64,000 nt of DNA, from contig JACKPU010000004.1 of assembly GCA_024233285.1 (NCBI GenBank), forward strand, positions 186,001-250,000, written 5' to 3'. The position numbers were made by a program, and so were the translations under genes. This DNA comes from Opitutaceae bacterium. Its GTDB lineage: Bacteria > Verrucomicrobiota > Verrucomicrobiia > Opitutales > Opitutaceae. The notes beneath the pieces were generated by a model that was not told the DNA's origin, searched no databases, and saw only the letters and a program-made list of their open reading frames with translations. This document shows, piece after piece, positions 17,797 through 26,933 of the stretch (positions are counted from its first letter, which is position 1; each line of letters starts with the position of its first letter).

Positions 17797-18909
17797 ATGG
17801 TCCCGGTCGTGCGGATGATACCTCAAAAACAGTCTCTGGTGGATCAAACGGCAGCCGTTTTGCGGAATGAAATCGATGCGGGCACATGGCGGGATTGGTT
17901 GCCGAGTGAGCGGTTTCTCTGTGAGCAGTGGCAGGTGAGCCGCAATACCCTCAGGGCGGCCCTGAGTCAACTGAGGCAGGAAGGTTCGTTGCGGTCGGTG
18001 CATGGGGTGGGCACGAAAATCAGCCGGGGGAAGGCCAGGCAACGGCGAGTGCCGGCATCCCGTGAAGTGGCCTTGTTGATCCCGGATCCACTTGACCAGG
18101 TGCGTCCGGCCCAGGCTTTGTGGATAGACGAATTGCGTGGCATGCTCAATGAGCGGAATTGCCGTCTGCATGTGCTGCACGGTCACCAATATTTTCGAAA
18201 CAATCCCGGGGCCGCGCTCCGGAAGCTGACTTCGCAAAACCCGCATGGGTGCTGGGTGGTGGCATTGTCCAACCACGCCGTGCAGCGTTGGTTCGAGAAA
18301 AGCGCATTGCCCTGCATCGTGGCGGGTTCCACCTATGAGGGCGTTAAACTGCCGTTTCGCGATATTGACCACTGGGCACTCTGCCATCATGCGGCGGGGG
18401 CCTTGCTGGGCAGGGGGCACCGCCGGGTGGCCCTGCTCATGCAAAAGTCCAAACGGGCTGGGGATTTGAGGAGCGAGGAGGGCTTCATGGCGGGAGTGGC
18501 GCAGTCGCCGCATCCGGATGCAAAGGTGACGTTGGGCTATCACGAATCCACGGTGGCGTCCATCAGCCGGACTTTGCGGCGTTTGCTGGCGAACAAACCG
18601 CCCCCGACGGCGTTGCTGGTGATCAACCCCTTCCATTTTCTGACCGTGGTCAGCCAGCTCAAGCAGATGGGTTATCAGATTCCCGGGGATATCTCGGTGA
18701 TTTCGCGCGACGACGACACGTTTCTGACCTTCCTCGTCCCGACTCCGGCCCGCTACGTGGTCAGCTCCCATCAATTTGCCAAGAGTTTGCTGCGGCCCGT
18801 GCTGGAATTGTTGAAAACCGGCGGCGTGGTTCGCCACAGTTCCCAGATCATGCCGGAGTTTTCACCCGGGGGCACGCTGGCGCGGGCGAAGAATGAACGG
18901 ACGGGATAG
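17797..18909 (+). CDS. GntR-type regulator with LacI-like sensor domain
   Basis: An N-terminal GntR winged helix (WLPSERFLCEQWQVSRNTLR, then ALSQLRQEGSLRSVHGVGT) is followed by a long domain of the LacI/periplasmic-binding type (EVALLIPDPLDQ, AGALLGRGHRRVALLMQ, QMGYQIPGDISVISRDDD). This fusion resembles the AraR arrangement and is common in carbohydrate regulators of Verrucomicrobiota. ATG 17797 and 17815 are the candidate starts; either gives about 365-370 residues. It is divergent from the aldolase and precedes the receptor/propeller cluster, so it probably controls one or both. The effector is unknown. Confidence 0.85.
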   Translation: MVPVVRMIPQKQSLVDQTAAVLRNEIDAGTWRDWLPSERFLCEQWQVSRNTLRAALSQLRQEGSLRSVHGVGTKISRGKARQRRVPASREVALLIPDPLDQVRPAQALWIDELRGMLNERNCRLHVLHGHQYFRNNPGAALRKLTSQNPHGCWVVALSNHAVQRWFEKSALPCIVAGSTYEGVKLPFRDIDHWALCHHAAGALLGRGHRRVALLMQKSKRAGDLRSEEGFMAGVAQSPHPDAKVTLGYHESTVASISRTLRRLLANKPPPTALLVINPFHFLTVVSQLKQMGYQIPGDISVISRDDDTFLTFLVPTPARYVVSSHQFAKSLLRPVLELLKTGGVVRHSSQIMPEFSPGGTLARAKNERTG

Positions 18910-19063
18910 GTGTGGCGCGGGTTTCCGCCGCACCATAGAGGTGCCATAATAGAACCACCGATGCCCGCTTGCGGCTGATCCCGCCGGAAGTTTGGGTGGG
19001 GGTGTGGGAGCCGCCGCTCCCGCGTTGCACCAGACCCTTCGCACCATCAACCCCGCATTACCC

Positions 19064-21889
19064 ATGAAATCGATTCACTCACCCCTGGCCACACTGCTGC
19101 TCTGCATGGCCGGCCTGCTTGCACTGGCTTTAATCCCGGCCCGCGCGGCCGCGCAAACCGGCTTCCTTACCGGTCAAATCAACGACATCAACACCGGCGC
19201 ATCTGTGACCGGCGCCACCGTGACCGACACGGGCACCGGCCGGATGGTCCACGCTGATCGCGAGGGCCAGTTCCGCCTCGACAATCTCGCCCCGGGGACG
19301 GTCAAGCTGACCATCGATTCGGTGGGCTACGAAACCAAGACCGAGACCGTGGCCATACCCGCCACTGGCCGCGCCTCCGTGCAAATCCTGCTGGGCGAAG
19401 AGGTCGTCAAACTGGGTGCCTTGGTGGTCGAAGGTTATCGCGAAGGCTGGGCCAAGGCATTGCAGCAGAAGCGCAATGCGATCAACTTCAAGGACATGAT
19501 TTCCAGCGATGCGGCGGGCAAACTGCCGGATAACAATGTGGGGGAGGCGTTGTCCCGGTTGCCCGGAGTCAGTCTGAGTATCGACAACGGGGAAGGGCAT
19601 TATGTCAGCATTCGCGGCACCGATCCCAACCTCAACACGGTGACCATGAACGGGGCTCCCATGGCCGCTTCGCCCGATCTCGGTCGTGATGGCCGCAGTG
19701 CCCCCATGGATTTGTTGGACGCGAGCCTGATCAGCCAGGTGGAGGTCATCAAGACCCTGACGCCGGACATGGACGGGACATCCCTGGGAGGGACGATCAA
19801 TATCCTGACCCCCTCCGGTTTCGATCATCAGGGACGGTTTATCGCCGGTGGAATTCAATACGGGCAGAATCTGGGCGATAACAAACCGATTTCCTCCGCG
19901 GATATTGCCTATACCAATGTCTACCCCCTCTCGGAAGGTAAACTGGGAGTGGCTTTGACAAGCAACTACAGCAAGCGAAACACCCGCCGGGACCGGCTGT
20001 ATAACATCTGGGGAGGCAACGAAAGCAATCCGGTCCTGACGGAACCACGGTTGGACCACTACGTCAGCGTGCGGGAAAAATATGGAACGGCGGTGAACCT
20101 GGATTTCCGTTCGGACAATGGCACCCGGGTTTATGCCCAAGCCTTTTATAACCACTTTGACGAGCAGTTCGACAATAATGAACAGCTTTATGGAACACGG
20201 GGCACGATTACGCAGCTTTCTTCCACGAAAATCTCCGCTGAGAAAATCAGGGTGGATATGCGGATGATCAGCTCCCACCGGAAGAGCGATGTCACCAACC
20301 TGGTCTTTGGCGGTTCAAAGGTGAAAGGTGATTATACGATCGACGGTGAGGTATCCTACTCCATGGCGGACGATCGTCAGGATTATCATAATTTCTCGTT
20401 CCGCACGGGGGATGTTGTTTACCCGGGAGGCTACACGCTCGACTACGGTTCCAGCCTGCCGGTGTTTGATGTCACCAACTACGTCGCGGGACTTAATCCG
20501 CCGGTCCGCCAGGTGCGGGGAGACAAAATCAAGAACACGGATGATATCCTGACGGCGAGTGGCAATGTTCAGCGGAACTTTAACAATTGGTTTGGCGGCA
20601 AAACCGGGTTTCTCAAGATCGGGGTGAAATACTCGAACCGGGATCGCGACAACAATCGTAACGTGGGGCTCTACAATGCCGCGGGCATGTTCCTGTCGGA
20701 TTTTGATCCATCCATTGGCACGCCGAACCCCGCCTCCTTGTATGACGGGCATTACGTCGAGGGAAATACGATCGATCCGGCGGCATCGAGGGCGTCGTTC
20801 AATTCCCTGCTTTCCCAGGGCAAGCTGCAGTATAACAAGTCGGGCTCCCTTTCCAATGGCGGTGAAGACACCTTCAAGGTCGTGGAAAAAATCTGGGCGG
20901 CCTATCTCATGGCGAGCGTGGATATTACCCCGCAGTTGACTGTCCTCGGCGGGTTCCGCTACGAGCACACCAAGGCTCCGTTGCAGGGGCCTCTTTTCTC
21001 CACCGATCCCAATACGGGCGACCCGGTGGTTACCAATCAGAAGGTGACCTTCGACTACGGTGAGTTTCTGCCCAACCTTCAGGTGCGCTACCAGATATCG
21101 AAGGCGACGCAGTTCCGGGCGGCCATAACCAAGACCTTCGGACGACCCGCCTACAACGACCAGGTGCCCTCCGGGGAATTCGACAAGGACGGCGGCGAGC
21201 TGACGATCGGCAATCCCCAGCTCAAGCCTTTTGAGTCCCTCAACTACGATGCGTCCATCGAGCACTACTTTGAATCGGGCGGGGCCGTATCTTTGGCGGC
21301 GTTTTACAAGAAAATCGACAATCCGATCTATACGTATTCCAATGTGGATACCAACGTGACCTACGCGGGGATATTCTTTCCGGTGTTTACCACCTCGACC
21401 AAGGAGAACGGCGATTCCGCCAGTCTCAGCGGTGTGGAATTGAGCGGAAAGATTCCCTTTTCGGCTTTCATGAGTGGCTTCGCCGACGGGTTCGGTGTCG
21501 ACGTCAATGCGACGTTCATGGATTCGTCAGTCACGGTCTTTTCCCGGCCGGGTGAAGACCTGCGCCTGTTCGAATCCCCGAAACGCGTGTTCAACGCCGG
21601 GTTGTTCTACGACAAATACGGTTTCTCCGCCCGCATTGCCTATAACTACAAATCGGATTCGTTGAACTCGATCGGCGCCGACCCTTACCGGGATCGTTAC
21701 AACAGCCCGCATTTCACATGGGATGCGCAGGTGGGCTACCGGATTTCGGAAAATTTTTCGGCGTTCATTAACTGGCAAAACATCACGGATGAGAAAGTGG
21801 ATATCTACACGGCTTCCAGCCCGGACCGTATCTTCCAGAGTTACTGGTTCGGATCCAATATCCGTGCGGGTATTCGATTCCGGTTCTGA
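19064..21889 (+). CDS. TonB-dependent receptor with carboxypeptidase-regulatory domain
   Basis: This 941-residue outer-membrane receptor carries a signal peptide (cleaved near ARAAAQ), a carboxypeptidase-regulatory-like domain (residues about 33-110), a plug (KLPDNNVGEALSRLPGVSLS, VSIRGTDPNLNTVTMNGAPM) and a 22-strand-type barrel ending NIRAGIRFRF with the terminal Phe needed for barrel assembly. It is related to the frameshifted receptor at 1.9 kb. An 8-bp hairpin (19004-19023) lies in the leader. The first propeller-protein gene follows 8 bases downstream, so the pair probably forms a glycan capture and processing unit. Confidence 0.92.
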   Translation: MKSIHSPLATLLLCMAGLLALALIPARAAAQTGFLTGQINDINTGASVTGATVTDTGTGRMVHADREGQFRLDNLAPGTVKLTIDSVGYETKTETVAIPATGRASVQILLGEEVVKLGALVVEGYREGWAKALQQKRNAINFKDMISSDAAGKLPDNNVGEALSRLPGVSLSIDNGEGHYVSIRGTDPNLNTVTMNGAPMAASPDLGRDGRSAPMDLLDASLISQVEVIKTLTPDMDGTSLGGTINILTPSGFDHQGRFIAGGIQYGQNLGDNKPISSADIAYTNVYPLSEGKLGVALTSNYSKRNTRRDRLYNIWGGNESNPVLTEPRLDHYVSVREKYGTAVNLDFRSDNGTRVYAQAFYNHFDEQFDNNEQLYGTRGTITQLSSTKISAEKIRVDMRMISSHRKSDVTNLVFGGSKVKGDYTIDGEVSYSMADDRQDYHNFSFRTGDVVYPGGYTLDYGSSLPVFDVTNYVAGLNPPVRQVRGDKIKNTDDILTASGNVQRNFNNWFGGKTGFLKIGVKYSNRDRDNNRNVGLYNAAGMFLSDFDPSIGTPNPASLYDGHYVEGNTIDPAASRASFNSLLSQGKLQYNKSGSLSNGGEDTFKVVEKIWAAYLMASVDITPQLTVLGGFRYEHTKAPLQGPLFSTDPNTGDPVVTNQKVTFDYGEFLPNLQVRYQISKATQFRAAITKTFGRPAYNDQVPSGEFDKDGGELTIGNPQLKPFESLNYDASIEHYFESGGAVSLAAFYKKIDNPIYTYSNVDTNVTYAGIFFPVFTTSTKENGDSASLSGVELSGKIPFSAFMSGFADGFGVDVNATFMDSSVTVFSRPGEDLRLFESPKRVFNAGLFYDKYGFSARIAYNYKSDSLNSIGADPYRDRYNSPHFTWDAQVGYRISENFSAFINWQNITDEKVDIYTASSPDRIFQSYWFGSNIRAGIRFRF

Positions 21890-21896
21890 TTGTCTC

Positions 21897-23513
21897 ATGC
21901 GTTTTATCATCACTTCGCTGTCGTTGCACTTCCGGTCTCGTCTGGTTGTTCCCTTGTTGTTGGCTGGCGCCGTGTTGTTCACGGCCCTGCCACGGGTTCA
22001 GGGGCAGACTTCCACCGCCGAAGCACGCATGCCGTTGCTGATGCCCGACGATTTCGAATCCCTCCAACTCGTCGCCTGGCGGGTTGAGCAGGGGGTTCCG
22101 GATTCCCACAACCCGTTGCTGGAACCCGCGATGCCCTGGGACTCCGGGGGCGTCATGGCGCACGGCACGGTGATTCATGATCCGATCGACGGGCTTTGGA
22201 AGGCATGGCAGGTTTCGACTCCGGTTGAAACAGAGCTCGATGGCCTGAAATCCCAGCATGAACACCGTCGCCGGCTGACCTACCTTGAAAGCGATGACGG
22301 GGTGCATTGGGTTCGCCCCGAGTTGTCCTTTGTCAGTTGGCCCGGTCACGATAAAACCAATATCATCTTCGATTTCGATTCCGGGGGGACGTCGGTCTAC
22401 GCTTCGGTGCTGGTCGATCCGGCCAACCGGGAATGGCCCTATGAGATGTTTGTCATGCGATCCCCCAAACTTGCCGGGGTGCCCAACAAAGTGGGTGATC
22501 TGCCTGGTCCGGAAACCAAGCTGGGCTCTTATCGTTATCGTTCGAAGGATGGCAAGGATTGGAAACAGGTGGAAGGTCCCATTCATCCCTCCACGGGCGG
22601 AGGCGATGTCTGCTACGTTTACCGGAATCCGGACGGATCCTATGTGTCCTATTTCAAATCCTACCCTCCGTTGGAGGCCGGTGCGCGGATCATCGTTTAC
22701 GATGTCAACGCCCGTCAGTTGCAGCGGGCCGTGTCGCGCCGGATCAGTCCGGATGGCACGCACTGGGAAAAAGATGATGTGGTGCTGAAGCGGGACTGGC
22801 GCGACCCTGACTATGCTCAATTTCTGGAATTGTGTCCGGTGCAGGTGAAGGGTGGGCACGTCGCACTGATCAACTGCTACGATTCGGTGACGCAAACGAT
22901 GTCGCTGGAAATGGCGGCTTCGCGCGACGGCATCCATTGGTGGAGGCCGGATCGTCGTCGGGCGCTGCCCAATGCACCGCTGGGTGATTTTGGCGGCGGC
23001 ATGATTTGGCAAATGCATCAGCCCATTGTCGATCAGGGGAAGATGTATGTTTATTACGCCGGTTCCGAAGGTATTCATTCGGCGATCGTGGACACCCGTT
23101 TCCAACCGCAGACCGAGGTGGGCAACGAGAGCGTGCTCGGTTTTCGCAAGGGCACGCTGCCATTTTACACGGCACTTTGCCGGGCCTCCTGGGATTTTGA
23201 CCGGCTCTATGCCCTGGCTTCAGCCGTTGGCGGTCCAATGCCGGCGGTGGCCGTGACCCACCCGCTGGATCTGGCAGGCAAGCGGCTGGCGGTCAATGTC
23301 CGGGTCAAACACGGTGGTGCGCTGGTGGCCGAATTGCTCGACACCGCCGGTCAAGCCGTGCCCGGTTTTACCGCCGGTGACTGTCAACCGGTCACGGGCG
23401 ATCATCGTCGGACGGTTTTTACGTGGGAAGGAGGGGAGCGTGCCCCCGCCTCGGCGGCCAAGATTCGTTTCGTGATCCGACGGGCTTTTCTCTATGGCTA
23501 CGAACTGTTCTGA
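21897..23513 (+). CDS. Secreted five-bladed-propeller protein (GH32/43-like), subfamily A, copy 1
   Basis: The 538-residue protein has a signal peptide (cleavage near VQGQT). Repeated S-x-DG-x-x-W blade motifs occur (SDDGVHW, SKDGKDW, SPDGTHW, SRDGIHWW), typical of the five-bladed GH32/43/62/130 clan. A C-terminal beta-sandwich ends in IRRAFLYGYELF. The N-terminal block MPLLMPDDFES is shared with two paralogs at 31-34 kb. The clan hydrolyses or phosphorolyses glycosides, but no catalytic triad can be assigned here. It sits directly after the TonB receptor and probably acts on the imported glycan at the cell surface or in the periplasm. Confidence 0.7.
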   Translation: MRFIITSLSLHFRSRLVVPLLLAGAVLFTALPRVQGQTSTAEARMPLLMPDDFESLQLVAWRVEQGVPDSHNPLLEPAMPWDSGGVMAHGTVIHDPIDGLWKAWQVSTPVETELDGLKSQHEHRRRLTYLESDDGVHWVRPELSFVSWPGHDKTNIIFDFDSGGTSVYASVLVDPANREWPYEMFVMRSPKLAGVPNKVGDLPGPETKLGSYRYRSKDGKDWKQVEGPIHPSTGGGDVCYVYRNPDGSYVSYFKSYPPLEAGARIIVYDVNARQLQRAVSRRISPDGTHWEKDDVVLKRDWRDPDYAQFLELCPVQVKGGHVALINCYDSVTQTMSLEMAASRDGIHWWRPDRRRALPNAPLGDFGGGMIWQMHQPIVDQGKMYVYYAGSEGIHSAIVDTRFQPQTEVGNESVLGFRKGTLPFYTALCRASWDFDRLYALASAVGGPMPAVAVTHPLDLAGKRLAVNVRVKHGGALVAELLDTAGQAVPGFTAGDCQPVTGDHRRTVFTWEGGERAPASAAKIRFVIRRAFLYGYELF

Positions 23514-23610
23514 CCCGATATAGAAACGTGCAGGATTCAGTGGAACCGTGGAAAAGATGGTATTGTCCTGCCCATGGCCCCGCTTTCCGAATTGTTGTGA
23601 TTATCCTTGG

Positions 23611-23674
23611 TGGGCAACCCCATTTCCGTTTTGGAACCCAACCGGTGCGAATCCACGGAAAGATTGATAAGGAG
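23611..23674 (+). promoter_or_regulatory. Structured leader in front of propeller gene 2
   Basis: Three helices can be drawn: TGGG(611-614)/CCCA(619-622), TTTCCGT(623-629)/ACGGAAA(655-661) and, inside the latter, TTGG(631-634)/CCAA(638-641). Offsets are from 23000. The outer 7-bp helix is perfect and ends 8 bases before the AAGGAG ribosome-binding site (23669-23674). The inner stretch CCGGTGCGAATCC recalls part of a cobalamin riboswitch core, but the remaining conserved elements are missing. This is a structure-based guess. Confidence 0.35.
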
Positions 23675-23685
23675 CCACCCCTACT

Positions 23686-25353
23686 GTGATTAAAAATACC
23701 CCCTTTGGAATTCTGCTGGCTCTGGTGCTTGCGGCCCAGGCACCGGGAGCCTTTGCCCAACAACTGGACAGCACGATGCTGCATATCGGGTCGTCCAAAC
23801 AGTTCTTTTTTGACACTCTTCTGATCGAGTCGGCGCAGAATGTGACCCGCCATGTCGATCATCCCAAGCGGCAGTTGCCCGGTCCGGTGATCCGGCGGGA
23901 TCAGCCGTGGGAGCATGTGACCTACTTCACCGTCAGTTCCTGGAATGTTGTCTGGGACCCGATGGATCAGTGGTTCAAGTGTTGGTATGAGGATTGGAAA
24001 TTTCTGACCCGGCCGGTGGGGAGGGAAAAAATGCATACTCCGCTCACGGGGCGGCGGGGTTCGCGTTACCTGTTTGCCCGTTCCCGCGATGGCGTGAACT
24101 GGGAGAAACCCCTGCTGGGTTTGGTCAGGGAGGATGGGCGGGACACCAATATTGTGCTGGGGGATCAGGAGTTCGGCACGGTGCATTCCGGCTATGTCTT
24201 TCTCGATCCTGCGCCGAAACGCCGGGATGAGCGTTACAAAATATTTTATAACCGGATCAGGTCGGATTTTAATCGCTACGAGATCGCCTCGTCGGAGGAT
24301 GGCGTGCATTGGAAAGCCTGGGAGGCGCATCCGAGCGTGGGGTCGCTCGGTCCCCGGTTGGGCGATGTGCTGACGATCTCGGTGGACCGTTATAGCGGGA
24401 TCTACCGATTAAACAGCCGCCATCCGCTGATGAGCAAGGTGGCGGGGCGGGAGGCTGATCCCTTTCTTCCGTATTATCCCGCCAACCCACCCGAGCCGGG
24501 CAGTTCCTTCATGCGCCCGGTTTATCCGGGGGATTTTTCTCGGGAGAATCGCAGACGGGTCTTCCGGGCGGAAAGCGCCGACTTTATTCACTGGACCGGG
24601 TTGCGGCCGTTGTTCGTGCCGGATCCCGAATGGGACAATATTGATGAAGCTTTTTACGGGATGACCCAGATTCCCCTCGGGGACAACTGGGTTGGGTTTC
24701 TTCATGTGCTGAAGATGACGGACAACACCATGCATGTGGAATTGGTTTATTCCCGTGACGGGGAGCATTTCCAGCGGGTGCAACCCGGGCGCGCATGGTT
24801 GGCCGGCACGGGCCGGGCGGGGGATTGGGATCGCCACATGGTCAATGTCTATGGCGCTCCCGTGAGCCGGGGCGATGAGCTTTACATCTTTTACGGAGGG
24901 AGCGGCAATCACCATGACTGGTGGATTGAAGGAGCCCGTGAAGGCTTGGACGTCCCGGAGGCGCGGGACCTTGGCTTGGTGAATTATGCCCTGGGTTTGA
25001 TTCGCATTAAGACGGACCGGTTTGTCTCCATGCGGGCCCTGCCGGTTCGCGAGGGCATTCTGGTCACCCGGCCTTTGGCGGACGCTTCCGGGCAACTGCT
25101 CGTCAATGCCGCCTGCCGTGATGGCGGCTACCTCAAGGTGGCGGTGACGGATGCCGAGGGCCGGGTGCTGCCGGGGTTCTCGGTGGATGAATGCGAACTC
25201 TATTGCGGAGACGATACCGCCCATGTCGTTCGCTGGAAAAATCGTGACTCCATCCCCGGAGACAACGGATTTATCAAACTGCAATTCTTCATGAAGGATG
25301 CCGACCTCTATAGTTTTCAATTTCAACCACGGAGGATCGTCGGCCACAAATGA
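23686..25353 (+). CDS. Secreted five-bladed-propeller protein (GH32/43-like), subfamily B
   Basis: Translation begins at GTG, set by an AAGGAG 11 bases upstream. The 555 residues have a signal peptide (cleavage near AFAQQ). Blade motifs include RSRDGVNWEKP, SSEDGVHWKAW and YSRDGEHFQRV. The C-terminal beta-sandwich has the family pattern GGYLKVAVTDAEGRVLPGFS and DADLYSFQF. An opening block KQFFFDTLLIES is shared in outline with the next gene but not with subfamily A. The clan points to a glycosidase or phosphorylase fold. The substrate and the catalytic residues are not identified. Confidence 0.7.
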   Translation: MIKNTPFGILLALVLAAQAPGAFAQQLDSTMLHIGSSKQFFFDTLLIESAQNVTRHVDHPKRQLPGPVIRRDQPWEHVTYFTVSSWNVVWDPMDQWFKCWYEDWKFLTRPVGREKMHTPLTGRRGSRYLFARSRDGVNWEKPLLGLVREDGRDTNIVLGDQEFGTVHSGYVFLDPAPKRRDERYKIFYNRIRSDFNRYEIASSEDGVHWKAWEAHPSVGSLGPRLGDVLTISVDRYSGIYRLNSRHPLMSKVAGREADPFLPYYPANPPEPGSSFMRPVYPGDFSRENRRRVFRAESADFIHWTGLRPLFVPDPEWDNIDEAFYGMTQIPLGDNWVGFLHVLKMTDNTMHVELVYSRDGEHFQRVQPGRAWLAGTGRAGDWDRHMVNVYGAPVSRGDELYIFYGGSGNHHDWWIEGAREGLDVPEARDLGLVNYALGLIRIKTDRFVSMRALPVREGILVTRPLADASGQLLVNAACRDGGYLKVAVTDAEGRVLPGFSVDECELYCGDDTAHVVRWKNRDSIPGDNGFIKLQFFMKDADLYSFQFQPRRIVGHK

Positions 25354-25374
25354 CAATCGACGCCCGGTCTTCAC

Positions 25375-25402
25375 TTGGAATCCAATTCTCCCGGGGGAGC
25401 CC
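25375..25402 (+). promoter_or_regulatory. Two hairpins in the leader of propeller gene 3
   Basis: TTGG-AAT-CCAA (25375-25385) repeats the TTGG-AAC-CCAA hairpin seen before propeller gene 2, and is followed by a CTCCC/GGGAG helix (25388-25399). They lie about 40 bases before the start codon. Recurrence of the first hairpin in two adjacent leaders suggests shared post-transcriptional control or a shared origin. Confidence 0.3.
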
Positions 25403-25434
25403 TCCCACTGTTGGAATCGATGACCATTAATTTT

Positions 25435-26850
25435 ATGAAAACAGCAAAAATCCTGACTTTCTGTCTGCTGTTGCCCGGCGCGGTGTGGGCGGAGCAGGTG
25501 ACGAAAACGACGCTCCTGCTTGATTCCACCCGGATTGCCCGGACGGACAATATCCATATCACGGTCGGTCGGGCCGTGAAATCGTCCGCGAACCCCTTGT
25601 TTGGAGAGGATCGCCCTTGGGAACCCCGATACGACAACATGTATCCCAACGTGATATGGGATGAGGAGGCGCGGCTCTATAAATGCTGGTATAATCCGTT
25701 TTTGGTCGAGGTGGAGGATTGGGAGGGATCGAACCCGACCCGGATGCGCTGGCTCTACCGGCAGTCGGGCCTTTGTTATGCGACTTCCGAGGATGGCATC
25801 CATTGGGTAAAACCGGCGATGAATCTGTGGCCGTTCAACGGGCGGCCGAGCAACATCCTGTTGCGTGACGTGCATGGCGTGGGCGTATTTCGCGACGCGC
25901 ATGCGAAGCAGCCGGATCGCCGTTACAAGATGTTTTATGTGAATGAGAAATATGGGCGTCGCACCACCGTGGCCGTGAGGTTTTCCGCCGACGGCCTGCG
26001 CTGGGGGGAGCCCATCGTGCTGGATAATTTTTCAATCTGGGCGGATACCCACAACAACTCCTTCTGGGCGCCCACTCTCCAGCGCTATGTGACGATCACC
26101 CGGGATTGGGATTTTCATAATCCCGGTCCGATCAACCGCGTGCGGTTGGTCGCCCGAACCGAAAGTGAGGATTTCGTGCATTGGAGCGATCCGGAAGTCG
26201 TGTTTCGGGGGCTGGATGACAACCTGCAGATTTACGCCATGCCGGTTTTTTACTATGCGGGGATTTATCTCGGGCTGCCCGCCATCTTCAACATCAGCGA
26301 GGACCGGGTGCAGGTGGAACTGGCCTGGAGCAAGGACACCCGCAACTGGCATCGGGTTGCGCCGGGGGTGCCTCTGATTCCCCGTGGGGAGAAACGGGGC
26401 GACTTCGACTGGGGGTGCGTCTACGCCGCGGCGACTCCGATCATCCGGCCGGATGGCATCAGGCTCTATTATGGGGGAAGCGATGGCCCCCATTACGGGG
26501 AGCGCCGGGGCGGTTTGGGGCTGGCCATTTTGGGTCCGGATGGTTTTGCCGCCGCCGAACCTGTTGATCGGGAGCGAAAGGGGGCAATCACCACCGTGTC
26601 ATTGGCCCGGGAAGCCTTGAGCGAATTGAAGGTGACAGCGGATGCCGGGACCGACGGGGACGTGCAAATCGTCGTGCTTGATGACCAGAACGTGGAGATA
26701 GCCCGATCCGAGCCGTTGACCGGATCGATATCAGCCCACCCGGTCATCTGGTCGGTCGCGCCGGATCCGGACGGTGGCGACGTGAAATTAAAATTCATCC
26801 TCAACCGGGCGCGGCTTTATTCCTACCAAACCAGTGACGGTGAAGGGTGA
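25435..26850 (+). CDS. Secreted five-bladed-propeller protein (GH32/43-like), subfamily B, shorter
   Basis: The 471-residue protein has signal peptide MKTAKILTFCLLLPGAVWA; ATG 25420 is an alternative start. Blade motifs are TSEDGIHWVKP, FSADGLRWGEP, ESEDFVHWSDP and SKDTRNWHRV, and the chain ends in the C-terminal sandwich (LNRARLYSYQ). It is about 80 residues shorter than its neighbours. The fold suggests glycoside processing, and many clan members of this class use two Asp and one Glu, which I cannot assign. It is followed 84 bases later by the sodium symporter, fitting release of a monomer that is then imported. Confidence 0.68.
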   Translation: MKTAKILTFCLLLPGAVWAEQVTKTTLLLDSTRIARTDNIHITVGRAVKSSANPLFGEDRPWEPRYDNMYPNVIWDEEARLYKCWYNPFLVEVEDWEGSNPTRMRWLYRQSGLCYATSEDGIHWVKPAMNLWPFNGRPSNILLRDVHGVGVFRDAHAKQPDRRYKMFYVNEKYGRRTTVAVRFSADGLRWGEPIVLDNFSIWADTHNNSFWAPTLQRYVTITRDWDFHNPGPINRVRLVARTESEDFVHWSDPEVVFRGLDDNLQIYAMPVFYYAGIYLGLPAIFNISEDRVQVELAWSKDTRNWHRVAPGVPLIPRGEKRGDFDWGCVYAAATPIIRPDGIRLYYGGSDGPHYGERRGGLGLAILGPDGFAAAEPVDRERKGAITTVSLAREALSELKVTADAGTDGDVQIVVLDDQNVEIARSEPLTGSISAHPVIWSVAPDPDGGDVKLKFILNRARLYSYQTSDGEG

Positions 26851-26933
26851 CGAACCACGAGTCCCGCCTGATCCGACGACTTGCCCTGCCGTGAACGAAA
26901 GCTCCGAAATTCAACCCTCTTTGACCCACAACC

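Noticed and set aside
23640..23662. Cobalamin-riboswitch-like core before propeller gene 2
   Set aside because: Only a CCGGTGCGAATCC-like stretch matches. The GCTGCCCCCGCAAC-type partner and overall architecture are missing, and the downstream gene has no B12 link.
24409..25902. 497-codon open frame on the minus strand
   Set aside because: It lies entirely antisense to two well-supported propeller genes and has the Arg/His/Pro-rich composition of a shadow frame in GC-rich DNA.
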